Assembly (NCBI GenBank): GCA_001799895.1
Contig: MGUI01000046.1
Coordinates: 24,098-88,097, forward strand
Length of the DNA: 64,000 nt
Reading direction: 5' to 3'
From: Elusimicrobia bacterium GWD2_63_28
GTDB lineage: Bacteria > Elusimicrobiota > Elusimicrobia > Elusimicrobiales > UBA9959
Shown in pieces: positions 35,764 through 48,502 of the stretch; positions within the stretch are counted from its first letter, which is position 1; every line of letters starts with the position of its first letter. The translations under genes were made by a program, and so were the position numbers. Below the pieces are notes generated by a model that was not told where the DNA came from, ran no database searches, and worked only from the letters and a program-made list of their open reading frames with translations.

Positions 35764-37182
35764 CTAGAACCAGCGGGAGGCTTCGGCGGCGAGGGCCAGG
35801 AGCGGGCGCGAGAAGAGGCCGGCCAGCAGGACGCCCGCGGCCATGAGGAAGACTACGGCTTCTGCCAGGCCCGGGGCCTCTACCGGATGGTCTCCGCCGT
35901 TGGCGGGGACTTTCATATACATCACCACGGTGACGCGGAGGTAGTAGTAGATGGAGACGGCGCTCATTATTACGGCTATGACAACCAGGCTGGTGTAGCC
36001 CCCCGCCACAGCGCCGGCGAAGGCGTAGAACTTGGCGAAGAAGCCCGCCAGCGGCGGCACGCCCGCCAGCGAGAACATGAAGGCCGCCATCGCGGCCGCC
36101 AGCCACGGGCGGGTCTTGGCCAGGCCGGCCAGGTCGTCTATCTTCGGGCCCTTCTCGTCTTTCTCCAGGATCAGGACCACGCCGAAGGCGCCGATGGTGG
36201 CCATGGCGTAGACGGGCAGATAATAGAGCACGGCTTCCCAGCCGCGTTGCCCGCCGAAGAAAGCCACCGCTATGTAGCCCGCGTGGGCTATGCTGGAATA
36301 GGCCAGCAGGCGCTTGAGGCCGTTCTGCGCCAGCGCGGCCAGGTTGGCGAACACCGCCGTGATGACGGTCAGCCACCAGAAGATCTCGCGTATCGGCCCG
36401 CCGTCGAAAAGACTGAAGACCCGCCACAGCAGCACCACGCCGCCGGCCTTGACCGCGGCGCCCATGAAAGCGGAAACCTGCGTCGGGGCGCCCTCGTAGG
36501 CGTCGGGCACCCACATGTGGAAGGGCACCAGCGCCGTCTTGAAAGCGAAGCCCGAGATCACCAGCAGGAAGCCGGCCAGGGCCAGCTGCCCGGCCGGCGC
36601 GGCGGCTTTCAGCGCCACAAAATCCAGCGACGGGTAAAGGGCGTTCAGCACCGCTATGCCCATTACCGTCATGCCCGAGCCGAAAGCCCCCAGCATGAAA
36701 TATTTGTAGGCCGCCTCTATGCCCGGCTTGCTGCGGCGTATGCCCGCCAGCGCGTAAACCGGCAGGCTCAGCAGTTCCAGCGCGATGAAGGCCGTGAACA
36801 GGTCCCCGGCCGCCATCATGACCAGCAGGCCTGTCGTGGCCATGAAGGCGAGGAAATAGTATTCCCCCTCGCTGCCTTCCGGCGCGGGCGGCTTGGCCAG
36901 TGAAAGGGCGAAGAAGAGGGCCAGCACGCCCATGGCGAAGGCCCACAGATACGACGAGAGCGGCGACAAATTAAGCGCCCCGCTGAAGAAGGACAACTGC
37001 GCCGGCGGCGCCTGCCTGAAGAATATCAGCACCACCAGAACCGCGCCCAGGGCTATCATGCCCTGCGTGCCGCGCAGGGCTTTGAAGAACAGCGGCAGCA
37101 GCAGGCAGCCGAAAGCGGCCAGCACCAGCAGCAGCGGCCCGGCCAGGGCGGAGGCGGCGTAGGCTACGGGGTCGAAGGTCAT
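35764..37182 (-). CDS. nuoN: NADH-quinone oxidoreductase subunit N
   Basis: 472 residues of hydrophobic helices, an antiporter-like subunit of the complex I membrane arm. Signatures include FKTALVPFHMWVPDAYEGAP (about 230-250), AYSSIAHAGYIAVAFF and LAGVPPLAGFFAKFYAF, with the lysine and histidine positions used in proton translocation. It is the last gene of the nuo operon and its start overlaps the nuoM stop. Its end faces ribE. Confidence 0.95.
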   Translation of the reverse strand: MTFDPVAYAASALAGPLLLVLAAFGCLLLPLFFKALRGTQGMIALGAVLVVLIFFRQAPPAQLSFFSGALNLSPLSSYLWAFAMGVLALFFALSLAKPPAPEGSEGEYYFLAFMATTGLLVMMAAGDLFTAFIALELLSLPVYALAGIRRSKPGIEAAYKYFMLGAFGSGMTVMGIAVLNALYPSLDFVALKAAAPAGQLALAGFLLVISGFAFKTALVPFHMWVPDAYEGAPTQVSAFMGAAVKAGGVVLLWRVFSLFDGGPIREIFWWLTVITAVFANLAALAQNGLKRLLAYSSIAHAGYIAVAFFGGQRGWEAVLYYLPVYAMATIGAFGVVLILEKDEKGPKIDDLAGLAKTRPWLAAAMAAFMFSLAGVPPLAGFFAKFYAFAGAVAGGYTSLVVIAVIMSAVSIYYYLRVTVVMYMKVPANGGDHPVEAPGLAEAVVFLMAAGVLLAGLFSRPLLALAAEASRWF

Positions 37183-38723
37183 TTGCTCTCCTCCCCGTCC
37201 AGGGCGATCCTGACGCTGGCCGGCGGCGGGGCCGGCTGCTGTTTGGAAAGGGTGATGTAATTGTTAACCGCGGGCAGGGTGCGCTTCAGGAAAGGGTTGG
37301 GCCAGACGCCGAGCAGGACGATCAAAGCCAGCAGCGGCAGCAGGTACAGCCACTCGCGGAGGTTCAGGTCCTGCAGTATCTTGTTCTCGGTGTGGCGCAG
37401 CGGGCCGAACACCACCTGCTGGTACATGCCGAGCATATACACGGCGGAGAGTATCACCCCGGCCACGGCCGCTCCGGCCAGCCACGGGTATACGCGGAAA
37501 GAGCCGAAGAGCACCAGGACCTCGCCGATAAAGCCGTTGAGGCCAGGCAGGCCTATTGAAGAAAGCGTCACTATCATGAAGACCGCCGCGAAGCCGGGCA
37601 TCACCTTGGCGAGCCCGCCGTAATCCTCTATCATGCGGGTGTGGCGGCGCTCGTAGAGCACGCCGACGAGCAGGAACAGCGCGCCGGTGGAGAGCCCGTG
37701 GTTGACCATCTGCAGCACCGCGCCGGAGACGGCCGCCGGCTCGAAAGACATGATGCCCAGCATCACTATGCCGAGGTGGGCCACTGACGAGTAGGCCACC
37801 ATCTTCTTCATGTCATGCTGGCTCCAGGCCACCAGCGAGCCGTAAATGATGCCGATCACGCCGAGCCCGGCCAGCCACGGCGCGAAAGTGACGGCCGCCT
37901 GCGGGAACAGCGGCACCGCCAGCCGCAGATAGCCGTACACGCCCATCTTCAGCAGCACGCCGGCCAGCAGCACCGAGCCGGCCGTCGGGGCTTCCACGTG
38001 CGCGTCGGGCAGCCAGGTGTGGAAAGGGAACAGCGGCACTTTCACGGCGAAGGCCAGGCCGAACGCCGCGAACAGCCAGAACTGCGCCTGCAGCGTCAGC
38101 GCCCCGCCGTAAAGGGCCGGTATGGAGAAGGTCCAAACGCCGGTGGCGGCGTGCTGGGCCGCGGCTACCCACAGGATGGCCGCCAGCATCAGCACCGAGC
38201 CCGCCATGGTGTAGATGAAGAACTTGAGGGCCGCGTAGATGCGGCGCGGGCCGCCCCAGATGCCGATGAGGAAGTACATCGGTATCAGCATGGCTTCCCA
38301 GAACAGGTAGAAGACGAACAGGTCCAGCGCGGCGAACACGCCTATCATGCCGGTCTCGAGGAAGAGCAGGCAGGCGTAATAGGCGCGCTGGTTTTCCTTG
38401 ATATAGCTGAAAGAGGCCAGCACCGAGATGGGCATCAGCAGCGTGGTCAGCAGTATCATCAGCAGGCTGACGCCGTCTATGCCCAGGAAATAATTGATGC
38501 CGTACGACGGCAGCCAGCTTTGGTCGAGCGTGAACTGGAAGGCGGCGGCGCCCGGGTCGAAGCCGGACCAGAGGCGCAGGGAGATGAGGAAGGTGAGCAG
38601 GGAAGCCGCGAGCGTAAATCCCTTCAGCGCGCCGGAGTTCTCCCGCGGAATGGCGAATATCGCCAAGCCAGCCGCGGCGGGCAGGAGTATGGAGAGCGAA
38701 AGCGGGTTGGTGAGCAGTTCCAT
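37179..38723 (-). CDS. nuoM: NADH-quinone oxidoreductase subunit M
   Basis: 514 residues with about 14 membrane helices. Characteristic blocks are YFLGIDGVSLLMILLTTLLM, LFYLFWEAMLIPMYFLIGIW (with the key glutamate), FPFHTWLPDAHVEAPTAGSV and AYSSVAHLGIVMLGIMSF. It is one of the three Mrp-antiporter-like proton channels of complex I. It lies immediately after nuoL and overlaps nuoN by four bases. Confidence 0.96.
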   Translation of the reverse strand: MELLTNPLSLSILLPAAAGLAIFAIPRENSGALKGFTLAASLLTFLISLRLWSGFDPGAAAFQFTLDQSWLPSYGINYFLGIDGVSLLMILLTTLLMPISVLASFSYIKENQRAYYACLLFLETGMIGVFAALDLFVFYLFWEAMLIPMYFLIGIWGGPRRIYAALKFFIYTMAGSVLMLAAILWVAAAQHAATGVWTFSIPALYGGALTLQAQFWLFAAFGLAFAVKVPLFPFHTWLPDAHVEAPTAGSVLLAGVLLKMGVYGYLRLAVPLFPQAAVTFAPWLAGLGVIGIIYGSLVAWSQHDMKKMVAYSSVAHLGIVMLGIMSFEPAAVSGAVLQMVNHGLSTGALFLLVGVLYERRHTRMIEDYGGLAKVMPGFAAVFMIVTLSSIGLPGLNGFIGEVLVLFGSFRVYPWLAGAAVAGVILSAVYMLGMYQQVVFGPLRHTENKILQDLNLREWLYLLPLLALIVLLGVWPNPFLKRTLPAVNNYITLSKQQPAPPPASVRIALDGEESK

Positions 38724-40616
<1,893 letters not shown>

Positions 40617-40617
40617 G

Positions 40618-40908
40618 TCAGCCTTTCAATTCCTTTATATTCCCGGCCTGCAGGGTCTTAAAATTGGCTGACAGCGTGATAAGTATGGCCAGGCCCACGC
40701 CGGCCTCGGCGGCGGCGATGGCGAAGATCATAACCGCGTAGGCCTGCGAAGCGGGCAGCGGGTTAAGCGCCACCAGCGCTATATTGGCGGCGTTGAGCAT
40801 CAGCTCCAGGAACATCAGCATGCGCACCAGGCTGCCGCAGGTCAAAAAGCCGGCGGCGGCCAGCGCGAAGAGCAGGAAGGCCAGGGAAGCCAGGTTATAG
40901 GCGCTCAC
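40618..40908 (-). CDS. nuoK: NADH-quinone oxidoreductase subunit K
   Basis: 96 residues with three membrane helices. The pattern MLMFLELMLNAANIALVAL with its buried glutamate, followed by VMIFAIAAAEAGVGLAI with the second glutamate, is typical of NuoK. Both acidic residues are required for proton transfer in the family. The start overlaps the nuoJ stop (ATGA). Confidence 0.96.
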   Translation of the reverse strand: MSAYNLASLAFLLFALAAAGFLTCGSLVRMLMFLELMLNAANIALVALNPLPASQAYAVMIFAIAAAEAGVGLAILITLSANFKTLQAGNIKELKG

Positions 40909-41399
40909 GCGGGCCTCCTCTTGGCGGCCAGGGCCACTGCGGCCACGATGGAAGCCAGTATCACGAGCGAGAGCAGCTCGAACTGGAAGGCGAAGCGGCC
41001 GAACAGCTGCTGCGCCAGGGCCAGGGCCCCGGTTTCGGAGAAATCGGTGCTGCGCAGCACGGTCTTCAGGACGGCGGAGACTTTGACCAGCTCGGTCAGT
41101 ATGATGGCGGCCGCGGCGAGGCCGAGCACTTTAAGGAAGGGTTTTTTCTCGGGGTGGTCGCGCCAGGCCTGCGGCAGCACCGTCAGGGCCACTATAAAGA
41201 GGGTCATTATCGCCCCGGCGTAAAGTATGATCTGCAGGGCGGCCAGCAGCTGCGCGCTGAGCGCCAGGTAAATGCCGGCGGTGGCCAGCAGCGCGGTGAG
41301 CATCAGCATGGCGGCCTTCACCGGCTCGCGCTGGAAAAGCATCAGCAGGGTTGCCAGGGCGGCTACGGCGCCGAAGAAGTAGACGGCGGCTGCTATCAT
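40905..41399 (-). CDS. nuoJ: NADH-quinone oxidoreductase subunit J
   Basis: 164 residues with five membrane helices. The third helix, ALQIILYAGAIMTLFIVAL, is the conserved NuoJ helix that contains the pi-bulge in known structures. The start at 41399 was chosen because it overlaps the nuoI stop (ATGA) and leads into the first helix MIAAAVYFFGAVAALA. A longer reading in the same frame runs through nuoI and is not protein-like. It sits in the usual I-J-K order. Confidence 0.94.
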   Translation of the reverse strand: MIAAAVYFFGAVAALATLLMLFQREPVKAAMLMLTALLATAGIYLALSAQLLAALQIILYAGAIMTLFIVALTVLPQAWRDHPEKKPFLKVLGLAAAAIILTELVKVSAVLKTVLRSTDFSETGALALAQQLFGRFAFQFELLSLVILASIVAAVALAAKRRPA

Positions 41400-41950
41400 T
41401 TCTTGCCCTCCAGGTATTCGTTGGCCAGGCGGTTGGCGGCGCCCAGCGTGGACGGCTCTCCGGGGAGGTTGCGCAGCAGGTCGTCCCTGGTCAGCAGCAT
41501 TTCGGCGCGGGTCAGCGCGCCGCCGGGCAGTTCGCGCGTATCCATGGCTATGGCGTCTTCGGGGCAGGCCTCTACGCACATGCCGCACATAACGCAGCGC
41601 GAGAGGTCGATGTCGAAGACGGCCGGGTACTTCTCCACGGTATTGTCGGGATATTCGGCGGCCTCTATCCGTATGCAGTACGCCGGGCAGGCGGTCTGGC
41701 ACATGAAGCAGGCCACGCATTTGGGCGAACCGTCCTCGCGGATCTTCAGGCGGTGGAGGGTGCGCAGATTGGCGTTGCCAGGCAGCGGGGAGGCCTGCTC
41801 GGGATACCGGATGGTCAGGATATTCTTAGGGCTGAAGAGGTTCTTGAAGAAATGGCGCATGGTGACGGCCAGGCCGCGGGCTATCTCCGGGAGGTAGATC
41901 CTCTCGAGGAAGTTGAGCGGCCGGTTGTTCACTTTTTTAACGCTTATCAT
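41396..41950 (-). CDS. nuoI: NADH-quinone oxidoreductase subunit I, 2x[4Fe-4S]
   Basis: 184 residues. Two cluster motifs, CVACFMCQTAC followed by PAYC and CVMCGMCVEAC followed by PEDA, carry clusters N6a and N6b that pass electrons toward NuoB. The N-terminal amphipathic stretch (NFLERIYLPEIARGLAVTMR) is the membrane-docking part. The start at 41950 overlaps the nuoH stop (ATGA); further upstream the frame is inside nuoH and not protein-like. Confidence 0.95.
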   Translation of the reverse strand: MISVKKVNNRPLNFLERIYLPEIARGLAVTMRHFFKNLFSPKNILTIRYPEQASPLPGNANLRTLHRLKIREDGSPKCVACFMCQTACPAYCIRIEAAEYPDNTVEKYPAVFDIDLSRCVMCGMCVEACPEDAIAMDTRELPGGALTRAEMLLTRDDLLRNLPGEPSTLGAANRLANEYLEGKK

Positions 41951-43065
41951 AGTTTGCCTGAGAAGAGCATCACCGCGCCGGTGACCAGGATATTCAGCAG
42001 GGCCAGCGGGAGCAGCACTTTCCAGCACAGGCCCATCAGCTGGTCGAAGCGGAAGCGCGGCAGGGTCCAGCGCACTACCAGCAAAAACCAGGAGAAGAAA
42101 ACTGTCTTGACGGTGAACGAGCCCACCTGCAGGGCGGAGACCAGGTAGTGATTGAGGGCGAGGGCCTTGCCTCCGGGCAGGATGAAGCCGGTCTCGTAAA
42201 GGTAGGGCACCTGCCAGCCGCCGAAAAAGAGCGTGGCGGCCAGCATGGAGATGAGTATCATTTCGATGAACTCCGCGAACATGAAGGCCGCGAAGCGCAT
42301 CGAGCTGTACTCGATGAAATAGCCGATGATCTCGGATTCCCCTTCGACCAGGTCGAACGGGGTGCGCTTGTTCTCGGCCATGGCCGCCGTCAGGAAGAGG
42401 ATGAAGGCGAACGGCTGGTAAACCACGCCCCAGGCCGGGATGAAGCCGAACAACAGCTTGCCCTGCGCGCGCACCATGTCCTGCAGGCCGGCGGAGCCGT
42501 AGATCATCAGGAGACCTACGAGCGTCAGGCCCAGGGCCACCTCGTAGGAGATCATCTGCGCCGCGCCGCGCAGCGCGCCCAGCAGCGCGAAATTATTCTT
42601 GGAGGCCCAGCCGGCCAGGAAGGTGCCGTAGATGGCCAGGCCCGAGAGGGCCAGCACGAAGAACAGCGCCGTCGGCAGTTCCGCGATCTGCAGCTCCAGG
42701 CGGTAGCCGTAGACCATCACGTAGTCGCCGAAAGGAATGAAGGCGAACAGCGCCAGCACCGGGAACAGGGCGAAGACCGGCGCCAGCGTGAAGAGCAGCT
42801 TCTCGGCGCGGGCCGGCATGAAATCTTCCTTGAAGATCATCTTGAAGGCGTCGGCGATAGGGTGGAACAGCCCGTTGAAGGCGAAGCCGAAGACCGAGGC
42901 GCGGTTGGGCCCTACGCGGTCCTGCATCAGCGCGCTCACCTTGCGCTCGGCCAGCGTCAGCAGGGCGGCGAAGCCCATGATGCCGCCCATGAAGACGAGC
43001 ACCTTCAGCGCCGCGGCGCCGGAGAAGATCAGGAGGTCCCTGTTGGCTTCAAAAAATGGCGTCAT
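41947..43065 (-). CDS. nuoH: NADH-quinone oxidoreductase subunit H
   Basis: 372 residues with eight or nine membrane helices; it forms part of the quinone chamber. Typical blocks are ERKVSALMQDRVGPNRASVF, KMIFKEDFMPARAEK, ASKNNFALLGALRGAAQMIS and TPFDLVEGESEIIGYFIEYS, which hold the conserved acidic and basic residues of the E-channel. It overlaps nuoG upstream and nuoI downstream by four bases each. Confidence 0.97.
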   Translation of the reverse strand: MTPFFEANRDLLIFSGAAALKVLVFMGGIMGFAALLTLAERKVSALMQDRVGPNRASVFGFAFNGLFHPIADAFKMIFKEDFMPARAEKLLFTLAPVFALFPVLALFAFIPFGDYVMVYGYRLELQIAELPTALFFVLALSGLAIYGTFLAGWASKNNFALLGALRGAAQMISYEVALGLTLVGLLMIYGSAGLQDMVRAQGKLLFGFIPAWGVVYQPFAFILFLTAAMAENKRTPFDLVEGESEIIGYFIEYSSMRFAAFMFAEFIEMILISMLAATLFFGGWQVPYLYETGFILPGGKALALNHYLVSALQVGSFTVKTVFFSWFLLVVRWTLPRFRFDQLMGLCWKVLLPLALLNILVTGAVMLFSGKL

Positions 43066-44534
43066 TTCTTGTCCAGCCCTTTGAGCGCATCCTCAGCCGA
43101 ATCCAGGCGGAGCGAGGCCCCGCTGTAGGCGGACAGCTTGTTCACCACTTGCCAGAGCGGCTTTACGCCCTCGGGGGCCTGCACTACCGGTTCCGTCCTG
43201 CGCTCGAGGCCCTGGTAATTGATAAAAGTGCCGGGCGTCTCGAAGTAGGAGGCGTAAGGCAGCGTGGCATAGGCTCCGGCCGGTATTTCCCCCCGGTTAT
43301 TGGCGAAAACTATCAGCCTGGCGCCTGAGGCCTTCAAAGCGTCCTTCAGCAGCCCGGCGGCGCGCGCCTCGGTGAGCACCAGTTTTATCTTGCCTCCGGA
43401 GAGGCGGGCCAGGAACTCCTCGAAGTTCAGCCCGCCCGAGGCCGCTTTAACCCTGGCCGCCCCGGCGGCGTTGGGCGAAGGGTCTTTGTTGACCAGTATG
43501 CCGTCGGCGATGCCGGTCTCGAACTTGAAATCGAAACAATAATTCTCCGTCTTCATCCCGCCGGCCAGCAGGGCCAGGGCGGCGTTGTCCTCGACGGAAA
43601 GCCACGGCGAGCCCAGCACCGCCGCGGCGTCCTTGGCCTCGTCTATGCGGGTGGCGGCCTCGCGCAGGGCCGGCTCCAGGTCTATCAGGCCGTTCTTTAT
43701 CACGCCCTTGGACAGCCTGTCCCCGGCTGCGGCGGCCTTGTAGGTCATGCGGCCGCGGTCGCAGAGCCAGGTATTGGTCTCGGCGTTGGGGCGCGGCACC
43801 AGGCGGTAAATGGTGTTGTCGTTGTAGTGGGCTTCCATCAGGCAGCCGGTGGCGCAGCCCAGGCAGACCGCCGGGGCCTTCTTCAGGAACCAGACGCGCT
43901 GTTTGAACCTGAAGTCCCGGGAGGTCCACGCCCCGACGGGGCAGAGGTCGGCGATATTGAGCGTGTAGCCGTTGTCGAGGGCCTTGCCCTCTTTAAGGTC
44001 AATAAAGGAATGGTCTCCGCGCTCCATCACTTCCAGCTCGGAGGTTTTGGTGACCTCGGAGCAGAAGCGCACGCAGCGGGTGCAGAGGATGCAGCGCTCG
44101 TTGTCGAGCACCAGGTGCGGGCCGAGGGCGCGGCGCTTCTGGCGCAGGACTTTGTCCTCCGCCGGGAAGCGGCTCTTGGCGCGGCTGTAGTCCATGTAGT
44201 AATCCTGCAGGCCGCATTCCCCCGCCTGGTCGCAGATGGGGCAGTCGAGCGGGTGGTTGATGAGCAAAAACTCCAGCACGTCGCGGCGGGCGGCTTTCAC
44301 CTTCTCGCTGTCCGTGCGCACTACCATGCCTTCCGCGGCCTCGGTAGAGCAGGCCGTCAGCAGCTTGGGGGCTTTCTCCACCTCGACTAGGCACATGCGG
44401 CAGTTGCCGGAAACGGAAAGCCTGGGGTGGTAGCAGTAGCGCGGGATATAGACGCCCAGCAGCTGCGCCGCCTCGAGGACCGAGGTCCCCTTGGGCACGT
44501 CTATGGTTCTGGCGTCTATGGTGATCTTGGGCAT
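43062..44534 (-). CDS. nuoG: NADH-quinone oxidoreductase subunit G, short form
   Basis: 490 residues, about half the length of E. coli NuoG. The N-terminal ferredoxin domain carries the [2Fe-2S] ligands in CYHPRLSVSGNCRMC. A His-Cys3 [4Fe-4S] site is in HPLDCPICDQAGEC and a further [4Fe-4S] site in CILCTRCVRFC with a later CPVG. Then CLGCATGC starts a shortened molybdopterin-oxidoreductase-like domain, truncated after about 250 residues. The electron-carrying clusters are intact, so function is expected. The start shares TGATG with the nuoF stop. Confidence 0.93.
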   Translation of the reverse strand: MPKITIDARTIDVPKGTSVLEAAQLLGVYIPRYCYHPRLSVSGNCRMCLVEVEKAPKLLTACSTEAAEGMVVRTDSEKVKAARRDVLEFLLINHPLDCPICDQAGECGLQDYYMDYSRAKSRFPAEDKVLRQKRRALGPHLVLDNERCILCTRCVRFCSEVTKTSELEVMERGDHSFIDLKEGKALDNGYTLNIADLCPVGAWTSRDFRFKQRVWFLKKAPAVCLGCATGCLMEAHYNDNTIYRLVPRPNAETNTWLCDRGRMTYKAAAAGDRLSKGVIKNGLIDLEPALREAATRIDEAKDAAAVLGSPWLSVEDNAALALLAGGMKTENYCFDFKFETGIADGILVNKDPSPNAAGAARVKAASGGLNFEEFLARLSGGKIKLVLTEARAAGLLKDALKASGARLIVFANNRGEIPAGAYATLPYASYFETPGTFINYQGLERRTEPVVQAPEGVKPLWQVVNKLSAYSGASLRLDSAEDALKGLDKK

Positions 44535-45799
44535 CAGCGTTTTACCGGCGCGTCCGGCGGGCAGTAGTTGCCGGCGGCGTGCGCCTCGAACTCGGAGCGG
44601 AATTTCTTTACGAAGCTGATCACCGGCATGGCCATGGCGTCGGCGAGAGGGCAGATGGTGCGGCCGAGCATCCCCTCGGCTACGGAGACCAGCGTGTCTA
44701 TGTCCTTTTTCGTGCCGCGGCCCGCTTCCAGGCGGTTCAGGAGCTTCTCTATCCAGCCGCAGCCTTCGCGGCAGGGCGTGCACTGGCCGCACGACTCGTG
44801 GTGGTAGAACCGGGCCAGCACCTGCAGCAGCTTTACCATGCACCGGCCTTCTTCTATGACTATCACGCCGCCGGAGCCCAGCATGGAGCCGGCCGTCGCG
44901 AGGGATTCGTAATCCAGCTTTACCGCCCAGGCTTCCTCGGCGGTAAGCACAGGCGTGGAAGAGCCGCCGGGGATGACGGCCTTCAGGCGCGTCCCCTCCC
45001 GCATGCCGCCGCAGTTCTTTTCCAGCAGGTCGCGGAAGGTGACGCCGAGCGGCAGCTCGTAGACGCCCGGCTTGTTGACCGGGCCGCTCACGCTGAAAAG
45101 CTTGGTGCCCGTGCTCTTGCCGGTGCCGATGGCGGCGTACCACTCGCCGCCCTTCTCCAGGATGGCCGGTACCGCGGCCAGGGTCTCGACGTTGTTGATC
45201 ACCGTCGGGGAAGCGAAAAGGCCTTTGACCGCGGGGAAGGGCGGTTTCAGGCGGGGCTGGCCCTTGAAGCCCTCCAGGGATTCCAGCAGGGCCGTTTCCT
45301 CGCCGCAGATGTAGGCGCCGGCGCCGCGGTGCAAGTGCAGTTCGAAATTTATACCCGAGCCGAGGATGTTGCGGCCTATGAAGCCCTTGGCGCGCGCCGA
45401 GGCGATCTCCCGCTCCAGCAGCGCGCACTCGGCGGTGAATTCGCCGCGGATATAGATGTAGCCGGTCTCCGCGCCTATGGCGTAGGCGGCTATGGCCATG
45501 CCCTCTATCAGCGCGTGCGGGTTCTTGAGCATCAGCTCGCGATCCTTGAAGGTGCCGGGCTCGCCCTCGTCGGCGTTGCAGACCAGGTAGCGCGGGCCGG
45601 GGGCGTCCTTGGGGATGAAGGACCATTTAAGGCCCGCCGGAAAGCCCGCGCCGCCGCGGCCGCGCAGGCCGGACTTTTTTACTTCCTCTATGACCTCCGC
45701 GGGTTTCAGTGCGAGCGCCTTCTTCAGGGCCCTGTAGCCCCCGCAGGCGAAATAAGACTGCAGGTCGGCGACCTTTTCTCTCAGGAGGATGTTTTCCAT
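44534..45799 (-). CDS. nuoF: NADH-quinone oxidoreductase subunit F
   Basis: 421 residues; binds NADH and FMN and is the electron entry point. It has [18 protein letters not shown] (NADH/FMN site), [34 protein letters not shown] (NuoF family signature) and the [4Fe-4S] ligands in [12 protein letters not shown] plus a later cysteine in [10 protein letters not shown]. The ATG at 45799 overlaps the nuoE stop (TAATG). Confidence 0.97.
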   Translation of the reverse strand: MENILLREKVADLQSYFACGGYRALKKALALKPAEVIEEVKKSGLRGRGGAGFPAGLKWSFIPKDAPGPRYLVCNADEGEPGTFKDRELMLKNPHALIEGMAIAAYAIGAETGYIYIRGEFTAECALLEREIASARAKGFIGRNILGSGINFELHLHRGAGAYICGEETALLESLEGFKGQPRLKPPFPAVKGLFASPTVINNVETLAAVPAILEKGGEWYAAIGTGKSTGTKLFSVSGPVNKPGVYELPLGVTFRDLLEKNCGGMREGTRLKAVIPGGSSTPVLTAEEAWAVKLDYESLATAGSMLGSGGVIVIEEGRCMVKLLQVLARFYHHESCGQCTPCREGCGWIEKLLNRLEAGRGTKKDIDTLVSVAEGMLGRTICPLADAMAMPVISFVKKFRSEFEAHAAGNYCPPDAPVKR

Positions 45800-46298
45800 T
45801 AGCGGGCCCTGCCCGGCAGGCGGCCGTGTTTCAGATCTTCCAGCAGCGCGTCCAGCTTCGCTTCGTCGAGCTTCTCGAAATATTCTTCGTTCACCTGCAT
45901 CACCGGGGCGGCGCCGCAGGCTCCCAGGCATTCCACCGCCGACAGCGTGAACAGCCCGTCCTTTGTGGTCTCCCCCTCGGCTATGCCGAGCTTGTCGCGC
46001 AGGCGGTTCAGCAGGCCGGGCGCGCCCGCCATGTGGCAGGAGATGTTGCGGCAGACCTGCAGGTGGTACTTGCCGACGGGGGCGCGGTTGAACATCGTGT
46101 AAAAAGTGACCACCGCTTTCACGCGGGCGTAGGGCAGGCCCAGGAGCGCGGCCAGCTCGTCCATGGCCTCCTCGGCGACGAAGCCCTGCTCCTTCTGCAC
46201 TTCGTGCAGCAGCGGGATGAGCGCGGCGTCCCTGCGGGGATATTTGGCGCAGAGCTTGTCCGCCTTGGCCTTGAATTCGGCGCTTAACTTGAAAGCCA

Positions 46299-46299
<1 letters not shown>
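45799..46299 (-). CDS. nuoE: NADH-quinone oxidoreductase subunit E
   Basis: 166 residues with a thioredoxin-like fold carrying the N1a [2Fe-2S] cluster. The four ligands are in CRNISC (C-x4-C) and CLGACG (C-x3-C). The helical N-terminus ([20 protein letters not shown]) is typical. The start at 46299 overlaps the nuoD stop; the frame further upstream is the nuoD C-terminus read out of frame. Confidence 0.96.
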
Positions 46300-47516
<1,217 letters not shown>

Positions 47517-47546
47517 TAAATCGTTTTTTGTTGCCGCTCCCGGCTC

Positions 47547-48020
47547 TTAGTCCCGGTGCGCCAGGCGCGGCTGCCGCTTCTTCAGCGGGTAGTCCTTGCG
47601 CAGCGGGTGGCCTTCGAACCCGTCGTACATCAGGATCCGGCGCAGGTCGGGGTGCCCTTCGAACATAAGGCCGAACATGTCATAAACTTCCCGCTCGAAC
47701 CAGTTGGCCCCGGCCCACAGGGAGGTCAGCGAAGCCACTTTCGGGTCCGTCCCCTCCACGGGGCACTTCAGGCGCAGGCGGTAATTGTGCCTGGAAGAAT
47801 AAAAATGGCAGACCAGCTCGTAGCGCGGCTCCCGGGGCAGATAGTCGGCGGCCGTCAGGTCCATCAGGAAATCGAAGCCCAGCTCGTCGCGCAGGAAGGC
47901 CGCCGCCTTCAGCAGGGCCTCCTTCTTTATTACCACGGTCTCGTCGCCGCGGAAGGCGTGGGTGTCCAGCACTTCGCCCGGGAACTTGCCTTTTATGGTG
48001 TCGAGCAGGTAGCTGTTCAT
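47547..48020 (-). CDS. nuoC: NADH-quinone oxidoreductase subunit C (30-kDa type)
   Basis: 157 residues, the hydrophilic partner of NuoD. The signature ERE(V/A)YDMFGL is present as FEREVYDMFGLMFEGHPDLR, followed by RRILMYDGFEGHPLRKDYPL. The N-terminal segment is shorter than in many homologues. The start overlaps the nuoB stop and a 30-bp gap precedes nuoD. Confidence 0.96.
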   Translation of the reverse strand: MNSYLLDTIKGKFPGEVLDTHAFRGDETVVIKKEALLKAAAFLRDELGFDFLMDLTAADYLPREPRYELVCHFYSSRHNYRLRLKCPVEGTDPKVASLTSLWAGANWFEREVYDMFGLMFEGHPDLRRILMYDGFEGHPLRKDYPLKKRQPRLAHRD

Positions 48021-48502
48021 TTATACTTCCTGTCCAGCACGGATTCGCGCGCTACTTTCTCCTGCAGTTTCACCAGGGCGTCCAATATGGCCTCCGGGCG
48101 CGGCGGGCAGCCGGGGATGTAGATGTCGACGGGGATGATCTTGTCTATGCCCTGCACGGTGGCGTAATTGTCGTAGAAGCCGCCGGAGGTGGCGCAGACG
48201 CCGAAGGAGACCACCCACTTGGGCTCGCACATCTGGTCGTAGACGCGCTTGAGCACCGGGGCCAGCTTCTCGTTGACGGTGCCGACGACGAACAGCACGT
48301 CGGCCTGTCGCGGCGAGAAGCGCGGGTACTCGGCGCCGAAGCGGGCGATGTCGTAGGTGGAGGCCCAGACGGACATGAACTCCATGCCGCAGCAGGCGGT
48401 GACGAAGGGGTACTGGAAGAAGGAGTACTTGCGGCCCCAGTTGACGGCTTCGTCGAGGCGCGTGGTCAGGTAGGAATGCCCGAAGACGGTCTCTAGTCCC
48501 AT
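48017..48502 (-). CDS. nuoB: NADH-quinone oxidoreductase subunit B
   Basis: 161 residues carrying the terminal [4Fe-4S] cluster N2, which reduces quinone. The tandem cysteines are in FVTACCGMEFM, the third in SFGVCATSGGF and the fourth in YIPGCPPRPEAIL. The start at 48502 overlaps the nuoA stop by ten bases and gives MGLETVFGH; the frame upstream of it is nuoA read out of frame. Confidence 0.97.
   Translation of the reverse strand: MGLETVFGHSYLTTRLDEAVNWGRKYSFFQYPFVTACCGMEFMSVWASTYDIARFGAEYPRFSPRQADVLFVVGTVNEKLAPVLKRVYDQMCEPKWVVSFGVCATSGGFYDNYATVQGIDKIIPVDIYIPGCPPRPEAILDALVKLQEKVARESVLDRKYK

Noticed and set aside
44535..45626. Long N-terminal extension of NuoG through the nuoF gene
   Set aside because: The extension is nuoF out of frame; NuoG begins at the ferredoxin domain at 44534.
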